A stretch of DNA of 64,000 nt from Hymenolepis diminuta (lineage: Eukaryota; Platyhelminthes; Cestoda; Cyclophyllidea; Hymenolepididae): positions 3,820,180 to 3,884,179 of the forward strand of contig CAADRB010000004.1 of NCBI GenBank assembly GCA_900708905.1, read 5' to 3'. Positions 38,501-51,822 of this stretch are shown one piece after another (within the stretch, counting starts at the first letter, position 1; the number at the start of each line of letters is the position of its first letter). Both the position numbers and the translations under genes were made by a program. Below the pieces are notes generated by a model. The model saw only the letters and a list, made by a program, of their open reading frames with translations. It was not told the origin of the DNA and ran no database searches.

Positions 38501-41500
38501 TTTGAGAATTCTGTGAAAAGTTTCGACAACATTAAGTTGAGAGATAGATCCCTATACGTTTCCAAACATTTTTATCTAGGTAGTCACTAATCTCTTAGAC
38601 CTATTCATCTCGAACTTACATTGTCACTTGAAGTATTGAATTCTGCTACAACTTCAAGACTGTTACCAGGACTTGAAGTACTTAATCCTGCAATTACCTC
38701 AAATTCGGTACACGGACGTACACATGCACACGCAGGTGGACACACATTTGTCATTTATCTGCTAGTACTGTTCTCTCTGCCTTCTCCCGTACCTTTCATC
38801 TCTGTTCCAATCTTTCTCAGTTCTCTCCTACTCCCTCGTATTTTACTGCTCTTAAAACACCTCTCTCTCTCAATTACTTTCTTTAACACTTCTCCGTCAG
38901 AGATTGTGAAGCTTTTATGGCAAGTTTAATACACATTTAATTGAAAAAAAGATTAGTACACGCAAACTCATCTGCTTTGTATGGAAATAAGAAAAGGAAT
39001 TTACAATATTTGGAATATGTTCTATAACCTTGAAAAAGTTAGTTATTAAATTAAAATAAGCAAAACGATCTTTTTCTCCAATAATCCGCTATCCGATGTA
39101 GCCCTGCAATAGTAACGGTAAAGTGAGTAGCACTTCAAACATTTTAACCTCATGAAGTGTATACTAAATATCATAAACTCTTCTGACCCAGAGCTTGTTT
39201 TAAATAATTTAATTAACGAAAATCGGAAAAAAATAACCCTTGATTTAACATTTCACTTAGAAATATGTAACTATTAACTGACATGTTGATTTAATTTCCT
39301 ATAATCTTTCATTTTGAAAACCACCCGCCCAGTATTTAAACAAGTTTTGCATATCATAAATATATTCTAGGTCAAGTTGAACACGTTTAAAGGCCTTAAG
39401 GTCAGCAGTTAACGATCCCACCCACTACTATAGTTTACATATTGATGAGTTGTCAATGCCAACATGACAAAAATTTAATTAAAATATTGTTCCGCCCGAA
39501 ATCAAAATAATTCAAAATAAGTTCCAGTTTATTCAGTTATCGAGATGAGGCAAAGTACGATATGCATTTATGACCAAATATAGTTACCTCAATGACGGCA
39601 AACATTTGTCACTGGCAGGTTGTAATATAATAACAAACAATAATTATTCAGGTGACTAAGATTAGAACCAAGTTAAAATGCTCCGTTTCGTGCTACTGAA
39701 ATCTTTTGTTTTTCCGTTTTTTATTTCCCATTTTGTTTTTGCGAGATTTCAATTGCAAATTTTTATCGAAAATGAATTCATTTATTGTTTTGAAGATAAG
39801 ATATCCCAACTATAGAAAATAAATAAAAAGTAGCACATTTCAGCTCCTTCTTCGGAGATGTGAGGATTTGTGAATTTTATTTTCTGTCCAGGTGATTGTG
39901 CAAATCAAGTAGGACTAACACCTTTTCTGACACCTGCACTCCCAGAACTTCTGGAAACTATGAACGCCACCCTCTTATTATTCTCCCTTATCTCCTACTC
40001 TTTCTTCTGCCCTTTAATAGCTGTTGCATGGGTCTGAATTGGGAAAGTACTCTTATCCACGGAATAAACTGATCATCAAAAGCTCAAGACGTTTCTTGAG
40101 AGACAGGCATTTCACGTCGACATGCTAACAAAGTAAATTACTTTGAATTAAGACGTCTTAAGCTTATTTTCAGCTAATAACTATTCAAATAAATAAATGG
40201 AGACTGAATGATCATGACACTTTATTCAAATATAAACATCCCGAATGAAATCATAGTATTTGAATATTGAATAATTGTCACATTATATAAGGAACTTCAT
40301 CCATTACGAAACACGGGTGACATAATGCATGCAACATCTAAAGAAAGCAAAGCCTCTGATCTGCAAACTCCACATCCAATTATAATCGATCTGGCATTCT
40401 CAAACTTTAATGGATTATTCTACTCTTCTTCATATTTAAATGAAATTTAAAAAGTGACAATTATCCGAAGATGCGAGAAAAATGGACTGCGGTTTAATGG
40501 AAAGTTCGTGCAATTTAACTCCTGGCAAACTCAATTTTAAACTATTTAAAGACAGCTGTTCTGTTAAATTAACAGAATTCTAAAATGTTACGTAACATCA
40601 CTTTAATATCCAGATACGCGCGATTGTAGTTCCCTCAATATTAATATGCTTAAAAATATCCCATCTAACGAGTATATTATTGGAAAATTTTATCGCATCC
40701 CCGTTATGACATGTTAAAAATATCGTATGAGGTCATTTGCCTTCTCAGTCAATGAAATGTAATTGAGTGATACGGCAAAACCAACCTTTCCGATTATATA
40801 ATACCGGTCAATAAGCGCTGAATATTGCAGACAAGCATCTGTTGTAATCCAGAGGATGAATCTTGAAATTTGAATTTGGTAATTATTGTATGACCCGAAT
40901 CAGAAATCAGTGCAGCAAGATTCTCTGATACTTTGACGCTGCTCTCTGTATCTTTATTGATCCCCTCCTCTTTTCCATTTGTTGGACTTGCCGTTATTCG
41001 ATATCAGTTGCTTTCCATAATTAAAAATGCTAATAAAAATTAGACAAAATAAAATTTTTTTGCTTATTTTCCTTTAGTTTTTGGTCAATACTCTGGAAAA
41101 ATAATGCGAAATCAGATTTTATGGAGATTGCAGGAGGAACCATTTAATTGAATACCAGTGTTCGTCAAAGATGGTTTGTATTTATTTGAATTTTCACTCA
41201 TATGTATTCTTAAAAACGATTCTAACTCGTTTGACGGGGGAATACATACATCACTCCTTATTTTTTGCTCAAAGTTGAAGGTGCTGAGAAACAAATACAT
41301 TCTAATACCATTGGTAACCATATCCGTAAATAGTAAATAAATAGTAATAATCACGTTAATAGCATTTTAAATAAAGTAACAATTATACCTTTAATAAATT
41401 ACATTTAATCTTTGAATTTGACGGAAATATGTCTAATACTGAGGTACGAAGTAGTTAGCACGAAGGTAATTCGGAAATCCAGATCAAAATTTATACCAAT

Positions 41501-42939
41501 TTTAAAATCCTTAGCCCAAGAATCAACAGACTCACTCAAAAATTTTCGTATGTAAATTCATTTCATTATATTTGGCAAAATAGGAGTTTTACATGTCAGC
41601 GTGATGAACTTTTTCTGACCTTCAGGATCATTTTACAAAACTTGTGCTAAGCTTGAATAAATGCAGTAACAATAACCCCGACAAAATTTCTAACTTATAT
41701 TTTTATCCCCAACATTGCCAAAGAAATGAAAATGGTACATCCTGAGACGGGTTTGATATGCTTAAATCGACACGTATTCCAATCTCTTACTTAAGCACCA
41801 CTTGAAGGAATTACATTGTGAACCGTATTTTCAAAAAATTACTTCTTTTAAATAATATTTAACCCCTAAGGGCTTAAACAAAATCTCAAGATATGTATCT
41901 AAGTGGATAAATAACAATATTAGATGTCAAAAAAATGAATATAAAATTATGGAAAGCCATATATTTTAAATAATCTAAGATACATCTGCTTTTGTTGACA
42001 AGCATCACAGCATACTTTTCTCCTCCAGAATCAAAATTTAACAATGTTTAAAATGCAAATTATCCGTTTCTTCCTGCATTTATAGTTTTGCCTCTGAGAG
42101 TTTTAATACTGACTTTGCCATCATCATTTTTCTCATTTATTCTCGGAAAATTACTCAATAAATCCCAGAGGTAGACTGAAAGATAGTAACTATGTCCGAA
42201 TGAAATAATTTGTTTCATGCTTAATTTTTAGAACAGAAACAGTCATTCAATATCAAGATAACATTAACAATTTCTGCTTGACAATTCAATGATTCGCTGT
42301 CTTGGAGCATGTCAAGAATTTGCGTTGTCAGTAATCCATCAGATACCGTGATTTTATTTTGGTCATTATAATGAAATTCTCTCAGTTTTTTAAACAACAT
42401 TATTATGAGAAGAGGGAAAAAAGTTTTCCACCTTTCAAAGCAAAATTTCCTTTTAAATAATTAGTATTATTATTGGGTTCTGTTTTAATTGGGATCGCTG
42501 TCAGTTTCGACCTATTTTTACAATCAGGTTTGTTTTCTTCAAATACACCTTGATTCGTACTTAGCAGAGTCCTGTCTTGTGCATATGATATTGACGTTTC
42601 GAGGAAATTCCGATCTTATTCTAAAGCATTTCATTGCAAACTGCTCTATTTACTTGTAACTTGTAGTAAAATACAAATGAAAGGAAATTTAATGTATTTA
42701 TATAATTTTTAACATTACAAATTTCTAGTATTAAGGAAACTGATCCATCGCAGCAGCAAATCAGATTGTGGCAGATAGTTTGCAAAACAGAAGACACAAA
42801 TTAGATTTACCATATCTTTTACATTAAAGAGATAGTATTTCGTCGTAGATGATCGCACATCTGCCTATATTCTAGTCAGGAGCATCATTTCAAACATGTC
42901 CAATTCTTCATGCTGCAACTGTCTTCAAAAGAGACAAGT
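35531..42939. other. Intergenic between the two LTR-like copies
   Basis: 7.4 kb of AT-rich DNA. No retrotransposon gag-pol frames are seen between the inverted copies. A 45-bp tandem duplication lies at 38626-38715. The short frames here (36036-36657 on either strand, 37511-37711, 41112-41354) overlap one another on both strands and are not supported. Confidence 0.55.
38626..38715 (+). repeat. Tandem duplication, two 45-bp units
   Basis: Unit 1 (38626-38670) and unit 2 (38671-38715) both open ACTTGAAGTA and share a TTAATCCTGC-like centre and CTTCAA/CCTCAA block. The period of 45 keeps frame, so an open frame (38621-38929) shows a repeated LEVLN 15-residue unit. The rest of that frame is pyrimidine-rich low complexity, so I do not call it a gene. 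Confidence 0.6.
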
Positions 42940-43480
42940 GTAAATCGGTGTTGGAGTTAGATAACAACCAACGGTTTGCAGCTAACAAATTACGACAACC
43001 AATTCGTAGCTGTTTGAGTAAGAGCTGACAACAATTGTGAAGCAGAACACCAAGAGTTGAGTAGACCAAAAATGCATTCAAGGAAGCCATAATGCGTAAC
43101 AGAGAGAGGGAGAGAAAGAGAGAGAGCAGCGTGCTGGGGAAGAGAGGAGATGAACAGGACGTGTAGGAGTCCGCACTGACCAGCGTGTTTTGTCTGGAAA
43201 AACAAGAGTAGCTTTATATGAGTCACTTGGGAAAGGCCACGCCAGATCATGAGCGCAGATGTGCTTTTTATGTGAAGCGAGGCGGTTATAGAAAAGAGGG
43301 GAAATCGATGGACGCGTTTAGACATGTCAGACAGACGGGGGTTATGCGTCATAGGGGCATAAATGAGATCGCTCCAACTTCGTGGGCGAAAAAACTGAGG
43401 TATTGTGGTGGACACTGCGAATAAAAGATAATTTTGGAAAATGCATAGAGAGTTATTCTTCATCGGCATCAAGAACCATC
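42940..43480 (-). mobile_element. LTR-like promoter repeat, copy 2 (reverse)
   Basis: Reverse-orientation homologue of 35183-35530, sharing the exact 14-mer GTGACTCATATAAA (43213-43226 on the minus strand), the GGTCTACTCAACTCTTGGTGTTCTG-type block and the ACTCAAACAGCTACGAATTGG block in the same order. It is longer than copy 1 through an expanded GA/CT tract (about 43100-43130). The 160-residue minus-strand frame is an artefact of this pyrimidine-rich repeat rather than a protein. Confidence 0.5.
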
Positions 43481-46184
43481 AGTACACCACTATTAACTCA
43501 GCAGTATAAAAAAGGAGTCATTCTAGACAAAGGATTTTGAAATAGTGCCAATTTGGGTATGCCTTATAAAGATTGGATGACTAGCTGTACAGGATCAAAT
43601 TAATTTGATATGTTGAAGAAGGTATTAAAGAAATAAAACTGTGTAAACCATTAAATATGTATTTATATATTTATTTATACTTAAATTTCAAGTATAATCA
43701 TGAGGCCTAGTATAGAATACTGCCTTTTCACAATTAACTGAAATTGGAACGCATAATACTGAGATGAAAGGGGAAAATAGATGCATTCAACCACTGGCGT
43801 AGAAATCACGCAGTTTCAGATAGTGAGAATGTACAAGTTCAGATATCGGTGGAAAGGCCACTCGACTAAGATAGGAACCATTTCATCTGTGACCGTTAAG
43901 AAACTATTCACCGATGTTATATTGTGCTAACTTAAGGAACATTTTTCTCATCTTAAAAATATCTTATTGTTTATGCAAACTTAGGAAAGCTATTTGCCTC
44001 TTTATGCGTGAAGTACGGCCACTCTAAGGACGACTCTCCTAAGACTCACTCCACCACAGTTTAGGTCAATTTGCATACAACATTTTTCTTCTCCTTGTTG
44101 TACAAAAAAGGGGAAAGTCTTCGACATTCCTAGTATTTTAATAGGTTGTGTGCATGTTAAGAGTCGACAAGAGGCGAAATACATTTTAATATTTCATCTT
44201 TTAAAATGAAAAAATCTTTAGAAATATAAACTTTAAAATTTTAAACTAGTCAGATAGTGTTACTGTTCTGCAGAAAATGCAAAATTTCACTTACTAGGCC
44301 ATAATGATACTTTCAACAGCTCCAATTCATGACTTTTGTCTACCTACTTGAACAAATTTCAAAGTGTTTTTTTATCCTCTAAAATTGGCAACACATTAAT
44401 TTTCGATTTCAGAAACCATTTTAAAAGCACTTCGGAAGGAATTGTAGGGTATATTCTTAGTTAATATAAATTTACAAAAAATATGACATAATTTGGGTCA
44501 AAAAATATTCTTTGGAGGCTCAAATCTCTCATTGACATTAATGACTCAGCTTGATGGAGTTTTGTCTATAAATTTCAGTATTGTACCTTAATATTGTAAA
44601 TATTAAATGAAAGCTGAAAAGTATTTTATTCTATTTACTAAATAAAATGAAATTAGTGTCTGTGAATCTGTCATAAAGTGGTGAACATTTGCATTATTCT
44701 ATTCTCTTGGTGATAATAATAATAATTGTGATCTCCTCAACAGAAAGAAGACAATTCCTCCTTATCACTTTCAAAACCAATTCAACTTTGTAAAACTGTC
44801 GCTATTATTAATGTGACGTGTGCGGTGTTCAATCCATTATTTTCGTCTTCGGATAGCTTATTGAAACTTTTAATGAAGTCTTATTTATATCTATAATGTA
44901 TATACATATATGTCTGTGCCCTAAATTTAAGATATAATGCGGGCATTTATTTTTTGAGAGGACGCAGGAAATATAGTGATAGACACCTTAATTCCAGTTT
45001 CAGGGAAAACGAGACGACAGGATACTAAATAGGCAGAATATTTGAAAACTGCTTTCAGGGCATTTCAATGAGCCGATTAGATGATGGTTGAATAGAATCA
45101 ACAAATGTCAGAAAGTTGTAGAATCCGTTATAAAAATTGAAAACATCCGTGTGAAAAAAACTTACGGAATCGTAGCAGATAGTTAATAATGATTCAATGA
45201 GGTCTATCGATCTAAAGAGTTTTACCATTAGCGTCAAATGACAAATACCCGAGATCATTATTTTTGTTTCGAGTGAAACACTGAATTTCTACAATTATTA
45301 ACTTTTCTTATTATTTTGTTCATACTACTGTCCGACTTTTCATGACGTTGTCCAATATCTAGTACGTATGGGAAATTTATTAATGCATCGCTTCATGTTC
45401 CATTTGACTAAAAGAAGATTAAAATCGGCCTCCAAAACTCAATCACTAATTTTTTTATTCCTGCACGGTGTCTTGTCCAGTATGTAGTTCGGGATATACT
45501 TTTTAAAATACGTTGCTCTTGAATAAATTCGTTTCTATGCCTCCCTTTGGTTGCGATTTTTTACTTAAAGCTATACCTGATCAAGTACAAATGACACCAT
45601 AGACGTATTCACTGACTCCCCTTTCTAATTACAGCTGCTAGGTTAGGAAGTTTGGGACATAACTACCTCAGGTTTACGGTTGATGGCTTAATACTGTGGA
45701 TATTCCAGTTAGCAAATGTTAACGGCATACGATCAGGGCGTCCTATCATCAACTGAAAACCTACCGCAGAATCACACTGCAACCAGGTCCAATGTACTAA
45801 AGTGAGAAATCGGAAGAGTAACGAAGTATATCTATTTTGAAAAGTTCAAAAATGGGCTGTGTTAATAAGTTATTTCATAGAATAATTACAGACAACCAAC
45901 TAGATTGTGATCAGTAAATGGATGCAAATTAATTGACAGAATGATCCTGTTTATAATCATGAAAATTTTTTTAAAAACTCACACCGTTACCATTTGGGAC
46001 GAAGGTGTTTCATTTTGTCCTTAAATATTAACCTTAATCTACCCTTTTGCAGTTTGTTATTCTCATGGCGTTTTGACTAAACGGTAGGAATGCTATAATG
46101 TATATTTTCAAGAATATAAAGAGCATCTCTTTTCACAGTGTCAAGTCTTATTTACCTTTATCATACTGTTGTCCTTTCCCTCTA
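43481..46184. other. Intergenic, no gene recognised
   Basis: AT-rich DNA with no supported gene. Around 45620-45760 a diverged block resembles 60055-60125 (ATACTGTGGATATTCCAGT versus ATACCGTGAGTATCCCAGT), a possible further dispersed repeat. Confidence 0.5.
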
Positions 46185-46888
46185 GAAGCAGAATGCTTTC
46201 TTACTTAGCATAGCAAGACGTACAGCTTTTATAACAAGAATCAGTACCGTGTTGCAAACATGCCAGCTAAATTTTCTTTTTTGTAAACTAGTTTTTAAAA
46301 AAAATTCCACCCGGATCAAAAAGTCAATCGAAGAAATAATAGGTGGCCATGTACGGGCAGGCCCCACTGAAGTTCCAACTGTTATATGTGCATGAAGTTT
46401 CCGCCAACAGTGATGGTTTTAGCTGTTGTTAGGAGTGAAGGACGCATCATGACTCCTCAATTTTTTCCACAGGATCCTAGAGTTTATGTAGTCTCAAATG
46501 CCTATGTCAAGACTCTTCACACCATTGTTAAACCGCCTTGGATAGACAGCGTAACCAATGGAGGAAAACTCTATGTTTTAAAACAAGATTCAGCTCCATC
46601 CCATTATGCTCTCAAAAGCCCGGATTGGATGGCCCAGAATTTTCAACATCATGTCACGCCAAATTTATGGCCTTCTAACTCATCAAACCTTAATCCTTTG
46701 GATTATTACGCGTGAGGCGGGGCGTGGTTGAAAAGGAAGCTAATAAGCATCCTCATAACACCAAGTCCTCCTATCTAATGGAAGCAATAGCCCGAGCAAT
46801 GGAGGATATCAATAAAGGCCACCTCATCAAAGGTTGCAGGCGCTTTCGGGGTGGAATTGAGTGGGTGATAGAAGCCGGAGGAGGATAA
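46185..46888 (+). pseudogene. mariner-family (DD37D) transposase, broken
   Basis: Decayed cut-and-paste transposase of the Tc1/mariner superfamily, covering the RNase-H-like catalytic domain. First Asp is at 46314-46316 (PDQKVNRRNNRW), second at 46587-46589 (QDSAPSH) and third at 46701-46703 (NPLDYY). 37 residues separate the last two, giving DD37D, and 90 separate the first two. Breaks: TAA at 46296-46298, TGA at 46368-46370, and a frameshift with TGA at 46713-46715. The C-terminal part (GVVEKEANKHPHNTK, CRRFR) continues in another frame from 46721 to TAA at 46886-46888. Before 46296 the frame is more damaged, with only an RMLS-like trace near 46185. The N-terminal HTH DNA-binding domain was not found. 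The copy is inactive; its family identity is clear from these motifs. Confidence 0.9.
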
Positions 46889-46988
46889 ATAGAATGAGAC
46901 TTAGGTTAATAAGTTTTATGTTTATTTATTTTGTAGTAAGAAATAGTAAGTTTTAACCATTAACGCTTTCATTTTCTGTTTTCTAAAA

Positions 46989-47020
46989 GTGCGTAGGGTG
47001 TCCTCAGTTGCCTTACGCAC
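46989..47020 (+). repeat. Candidate 3' terminal repeat of the mariner copy
   Basis: About 100 bp after the transposase end, GTGCGTA and TACGCAC flank 18 bases, forming a near-perfect hairpin with GGG/CC next to the stem. Mariner elements end in short terminal repeats next to a TA duplication, and TATA follows a few bases on. No partner was found upstream of 46185, so the 5' end appears lost. Confidence 0.3.
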
Positions 47021-48079
47021 CGTGCATATAAAAAGTCCAAAATGTGCATCTTAATGTATTCGTGTTAGCAAATTGGGAAAAAAAATCTGATAGTTCATTA
47101 AATGTTATACAAGATGAAAAGACGAATAACAGAAGATTTAATTTAATTTCTCGTTAATCCTAAGCATTGCTGAATTTATTTTTGATTAATTTTTCTCTTC
47201 ATTGACATTAGATCAAGTAGGAAAAACTGTTTTTGTCTCAATTTAATGGTCGATTAGCCACATTGTTATTGTTTGAAGTTTGTTTTCCTCTTGAAAGTGA
47301 AATTTTTATCAATGTTTTAGTACAAATATTCGTTACTACTATTCTCTTGTATTCAGGTGCCTTAGCAACCGTCTAAACTATAGAATAAAATAACTGTTCA
47401 AAGGATTGCTGGCAACTGCATTTTCCAATTTGAAGATGTAAAAGGAAATTTGAAGGCAAAAGACTTGGCAATGTAACTTTGCAGCAACAACAAATTCGGT
47501 TAACTAAAACAAATCAACTTAATTGCTTAAACTCACTTAAATTTAAGTTTATACCTTCCTACATTGTCTGATGAATTTGTGCTGAACAGTGAAATGACTG
47601 ATGAAGACGGTACAAATGAATAAATGTAGAAATTCTAACCAATAACCTTCAGAAGGGATATAAATTTCTTAAACTTTAAACTCCAAAAGGTATTTAAGAT
47701 AAATAAATACCGATCGCAGTGGATGCTATAGAAAGTTATCTGGTTTTAAAATCAAACTACTTAAAATAAATGGTTTATATAGTTGAATAGAGATTGTCAA
47801 CTCTTAAATCTTATTAATGCTACTAAAAGTCAAGTTGAAAAGTTCTAACTATTGTAATTTACTGCATAATTAATTTGCTCTTGAACTGATTCGATAAAAG
47901 TGGAATTGAAATTTTTCGGAGCGTTTAAATGAACATTTCTTATGGGGAGTTTTGAATAAGCTTAGATCATAGTAACCATTATGTCTTGATGGATCCCTTC
48001 CTTATATGTATTGTGTCAACAATAACCAATAACATAAGGATTATAATCATTTTCAACCTGCTGAATTTCAATGTAGTTG

Positions 48080-48265
48080 CTATGATCCCGTTAAGAAATC
48101 CCTGAGGATGTGAACAGCTGCAATGTCATCTTTGACATGGTCGGCACTTAAAATGAATTGTTCGTTATTATCGTTGTCGGTCTGTAAAAACTCCTCGATT
48201 CTTATATGATAACACAAATCCCTATACGACTCTACACAAGCCTTTTCGATCTCTTCGGTTTTCAT
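48080..48265 (-). CDS. Unassigned small open frame, 61 residues
   Basis: Minus-strand frame starting at an ATG with A at -3 and ending TAG. The product is acidic and soluble-looking (MKTEEIEKACVES at the start, HVKDDIAAVHILRDFLTG near the end), with helix-forming composition and no low complexity, which is unusual for chance frames here. It is preceded by a G/GA-rich tract. No family is recognised. It may be a first exon, a small gene, a mobile-element fragment or chance. Confidence 0.25.
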   Translation of the reverse strand: MKTEEIEKACVESYRDLCYHIRIEEFLQTDNDNNEQFILSADHVKDDIAAVHILRDFLTGS

Positions 48266-51114
48266 TCTAATCTCTCTCCCCCCCCCCTCTCACTCTTACT
48301 TTTTTCCTGTTTTATGGTTTATTAATAAACATTGTCCAACTTGGCTTTCTTATTTGAAAAGGCTAGCAGTTATCCTATGGTTCACAGATACTTTAAATTC
48401 ATATATTTTATAAGTAGGAGAGCAGATTAGGGCCTTTTACCGCTACCTCGGTTGTCCACAGTATTTAACTGCTAGCCCTAAAGTCCAGGGTGGACTGATG
48501 TCGCTAAGTTGATGGCCCCAATCTGTCTTAAGGTTAGAAGCAAAACGAGATATTAGCTGAATCCGTCCTGTTGGGTTAATAGAAAAAAAAGACTCCTTAA
48601 AGGGGGGAGGGGAGGCTGTTCTGACTCTGCTTTAATAGAGAAGTCCAGTAACGAAGTTGGACAGGGCAAAAAGTTCATAGGTGTTGAGGTTGGACAAAGG
48701 CATTGTCCTGAACCGCACATAGGACATGACGGAGGTAGGGGAATTCATTTGGTCAGTTGTTTTCGATAGTGTTAGCTGTAGCAATTTCTAAATATAAAAT
48801 TTAACAAATCAAATAATCCACCTATTTCCGTTTGATGTATTTAAACTGATTTTTATTTATTATAAGATTTTCAAAAAGACAGTCCCATATAGCGGAGAAT
48901 AGAATGAAATTAGTTAATTTTAAAGCAGGTGTATAAAAATTTCATTATCTCACCCTATGAGATAAAGATGGTCCATTGAAAGGATTGAATCATTAATTCA
49001 ATTCTTTTACTCACTTGTCATTTTCTTATAAATTATCGATGTACGCAAATCCAAAAGAATGAACGAAGTTTGTGACGAACATTAATGGACTTATATAAAG
49101 GTTTTCTTGCGTATTTATATCTGATCAAACAAAAACTCATGAAGATATCCATCCCACTCGCAATATTTGAGTTCTCAGAAGAGAATACTGTATTTATAAT
49201 TCTTCTAGAGCATTTTAAATCGAAATCGAAATATTAATTAATACCATTTGGTATCTTCGATTTGCCTTTTCGCTGACCTCAGTTATTTCTTGTTATTTAT
49301 TTTAGTTAACGACTGAGAAACTAGGCCGTTGGCTAAAAGTGTTTATTTAGTGAATTTTCATTTATTCGATTTACTTATAAATTTGTTTCCACTTCTTCAC
49401 TTACGATCATTCTTTTGGTGGCTCTGGATCTAAACTCCCCACTTCACTTTGTTATGTGCATGAAATTGAGTCAATTTATCGATTTTCATACCACACTGAC
49501 CCCTTCATTTTTAGCTTTACTTCGCCATTTGATATATGATCTCACTTAATAAATATTCTGCTATTGTCTTTTTTTCCTACTTTTATTGTGATTGTAAAGC
49601 TCCTAACGTTGTGAAGATGCTTCCTGTTTCATACCCACCTAGTGACAGGTATAACATAGCTTGACCCCGCATATGAATAGTCTTTTTTAGAAAAATTGTA
49701 TTACAATAAATCTTCAAGAAATATATTTCAAGTAAAGATGCCTGATATGTCTTTCCCTTTTATCATTATTATAGGTAGTCCGAGATTGTATATCTAAAAA
49801 GTAATTAATCTTAGTACTTTGAATTTAAACCGGCAACACAAATCTCGAATAGAATGTAGTTGGCTTTGCTGCTTTAAAAACCCGTGATTTACATTGCAAG
49901 AATCATAAGAGATTACATTGAAATGGCTTGATCCATAAACAAATTAATCACTTGTTCTGTAGGCTCCCAAAATCTCTAACAATAACTCATTCAGAATACC
50001 CGGGAAAAATCCTGAATTGCGCGGACAGAACAGATTGTGTATGAGCTACTCATTAAGTAAAAGTGGACAGCCTGGGTCTGAAAATCAAACGCAGTAAGAT
50101 TTCTTCCATTAGCTCACTTATATCCCACATTATGATATCTTATCTATATTGAAAATGACGTATTTTCGTCCTGTCGTAGGCAGTACTATTAGGACAAACG
50201 CGCAATTTTTACTTCGTCCTCCATTTTCAGTTATTTTTTCCATATTCAAGAGTCAAACGTAAAAAGTGTCTACTTCGGTTTACAATGAATAATCATAATC
50301 AAGCATTAAATTGTCAATGCTACGTTTATCTCCAATGAAAGAAAACGAATATTGGCATGAGAAATAAGACTTTCATTAAAGTCAGAAAATAAAATTGAAT
50401 TGTGGATTGTCTTGCAGTTTAATAGGAATCTCAAATTAATCTATGTGTAACTACATAATTAATTATGATTGATTCGTTTGTTTTAATGGAATTCTATTAT
50501 CCTATTGCGTCAAATAATTATTATATGTAAACATAAACATTAACAGTTTTATAAAGTTGATAGAGCGTGCTAAAGGAACATTTTTAATTAATTTGTTACT
50601 ATTTATTAAGAAAAAACAAATAAAGACCTTTTTGCAATTAAATCAGGATCTTAATATTTTCAAAAACATCCCTCGCAAACCACTCTAACTCGAATAGTAT
50701 GGCCTTCCGGTCGGAGTCAAAACAAATTGTACCCAAATAGAAATCTGAGATGCTAGAGCTTTACGATTTTATTGGAACATTTTCACCGAAAAATAATCCT
50801 CATTAACGTGTGCTGAAACTCATGTTGATGCTACCGCAAGAGTGTTTGAACCTCATTAAATTCATTTGACGCTATCGGTTTTGTGTACTGCCCAGACCAG
50901 CCCATGAGATTCCGTACTGTCGTTTTTCTTCGCCATAAAAACGCTCTTCAAAAACCCTTAAGTAATATGACCATATCTTGTCCGTGAAAATGCATTCATT
51001 AGCATTCAACTTTCATAGTGAAGAATATGAAGATAACTCACTTCAAGGCAAAGTATCTTTAAATTGTTCGTGTAGAAAACAATGGAAACTGGTTACCAAT
51101 ACCTCCAATAAATT

Positions 51115-51142
51115 TTGGGGGGAGGTGAGGAGGGTGGAGGGT
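51115..51142 (+). other. G-rich tract, possible G-quadruplex
   Basis: Six G, then GG, GG, GGG, GG and GGG runs separated by one to three bases within 28 bases, in an otherwise AT-rich region. It could form a two-tetrad quadruplex. No gene is attached. Confidence 0.5.
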
Positions 51143-51822
51143 TAAAGGATTTTAAGAGTAATTTCAAAGTACCAACGAACGTCACTTCATCTGATTTTTG
51201 AAATAAAGTTATATGATATTTATTTATCTTCAAAAATTAAAAATTTATTAATTTTTTCCCGTATTACTGGGCGAGTTCCTATTCATGATGATTAGAGCAT
51301 ATTGAAAGATTGTTTAAATATGATGATCGATCTTGTCACATAAATTTACCTCTCCTTCCAAGATTGAGGAAGTAATATGATATTAATCATTAATTAATAA
51401 TTAACGGAACTAAAACAGCTAAAATTAGAATATACATTTTTCCCGCGTAAAAGCATCACAATTTCTATCTCCGATTGCTGTGAGTTTAAGTTATTTGTTC
51501 AATTCTCTCAGACCTAAAATTCTCAAACTTTATTTAATTTAAACTTTGAAAGATGACAAAGTAGTCACGGTGTTTAAAAACCGAGCCAATTTCAATGAAG
51601 AAAACATTAAAAGTACCATGGAATCGTTCTTCAACTTTAGATGACTGAAGGTAACATAACATCCTTACGTCTTTGTACTTCCCTTTCTCATTCATCATTT
51701 CAACAAATATAATAGCACTACAGAAAACATTTATGACACTACCTCAGAATGGAAGCATTAACACTTATCAGATTTTGTTCCAGAGGATCTGACCACATTG
51801 AAGACAGATGGGATGTCTTCTC

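Larger units (their letters stand above)
47021..51807. other. Intergenic, no gene recognised
   Basis: AT-rich DNA with no supported gene except the small frame at 48080-48265. It contains a poly-C tract (about 48277-48290) and two G-rich tracts (48601-48618, 51115-51142). Confidence 0.5.

Noticed and set aside
38621..38929. 102-residue frame with a repeated LEVLN unit
   Set aside because: The repeat is a 45-bp tandem duplication, and the rest is low-complexity pyrimidine-rich DNA with no gene signals.
42990..43472. 160-residue minus-strand frame
   Set aside because: It lies wholly in the LTR-like repeat, and copy 1 preserves only part of the frame. Open because of pyrimidine-rich, stop-poor sequence.
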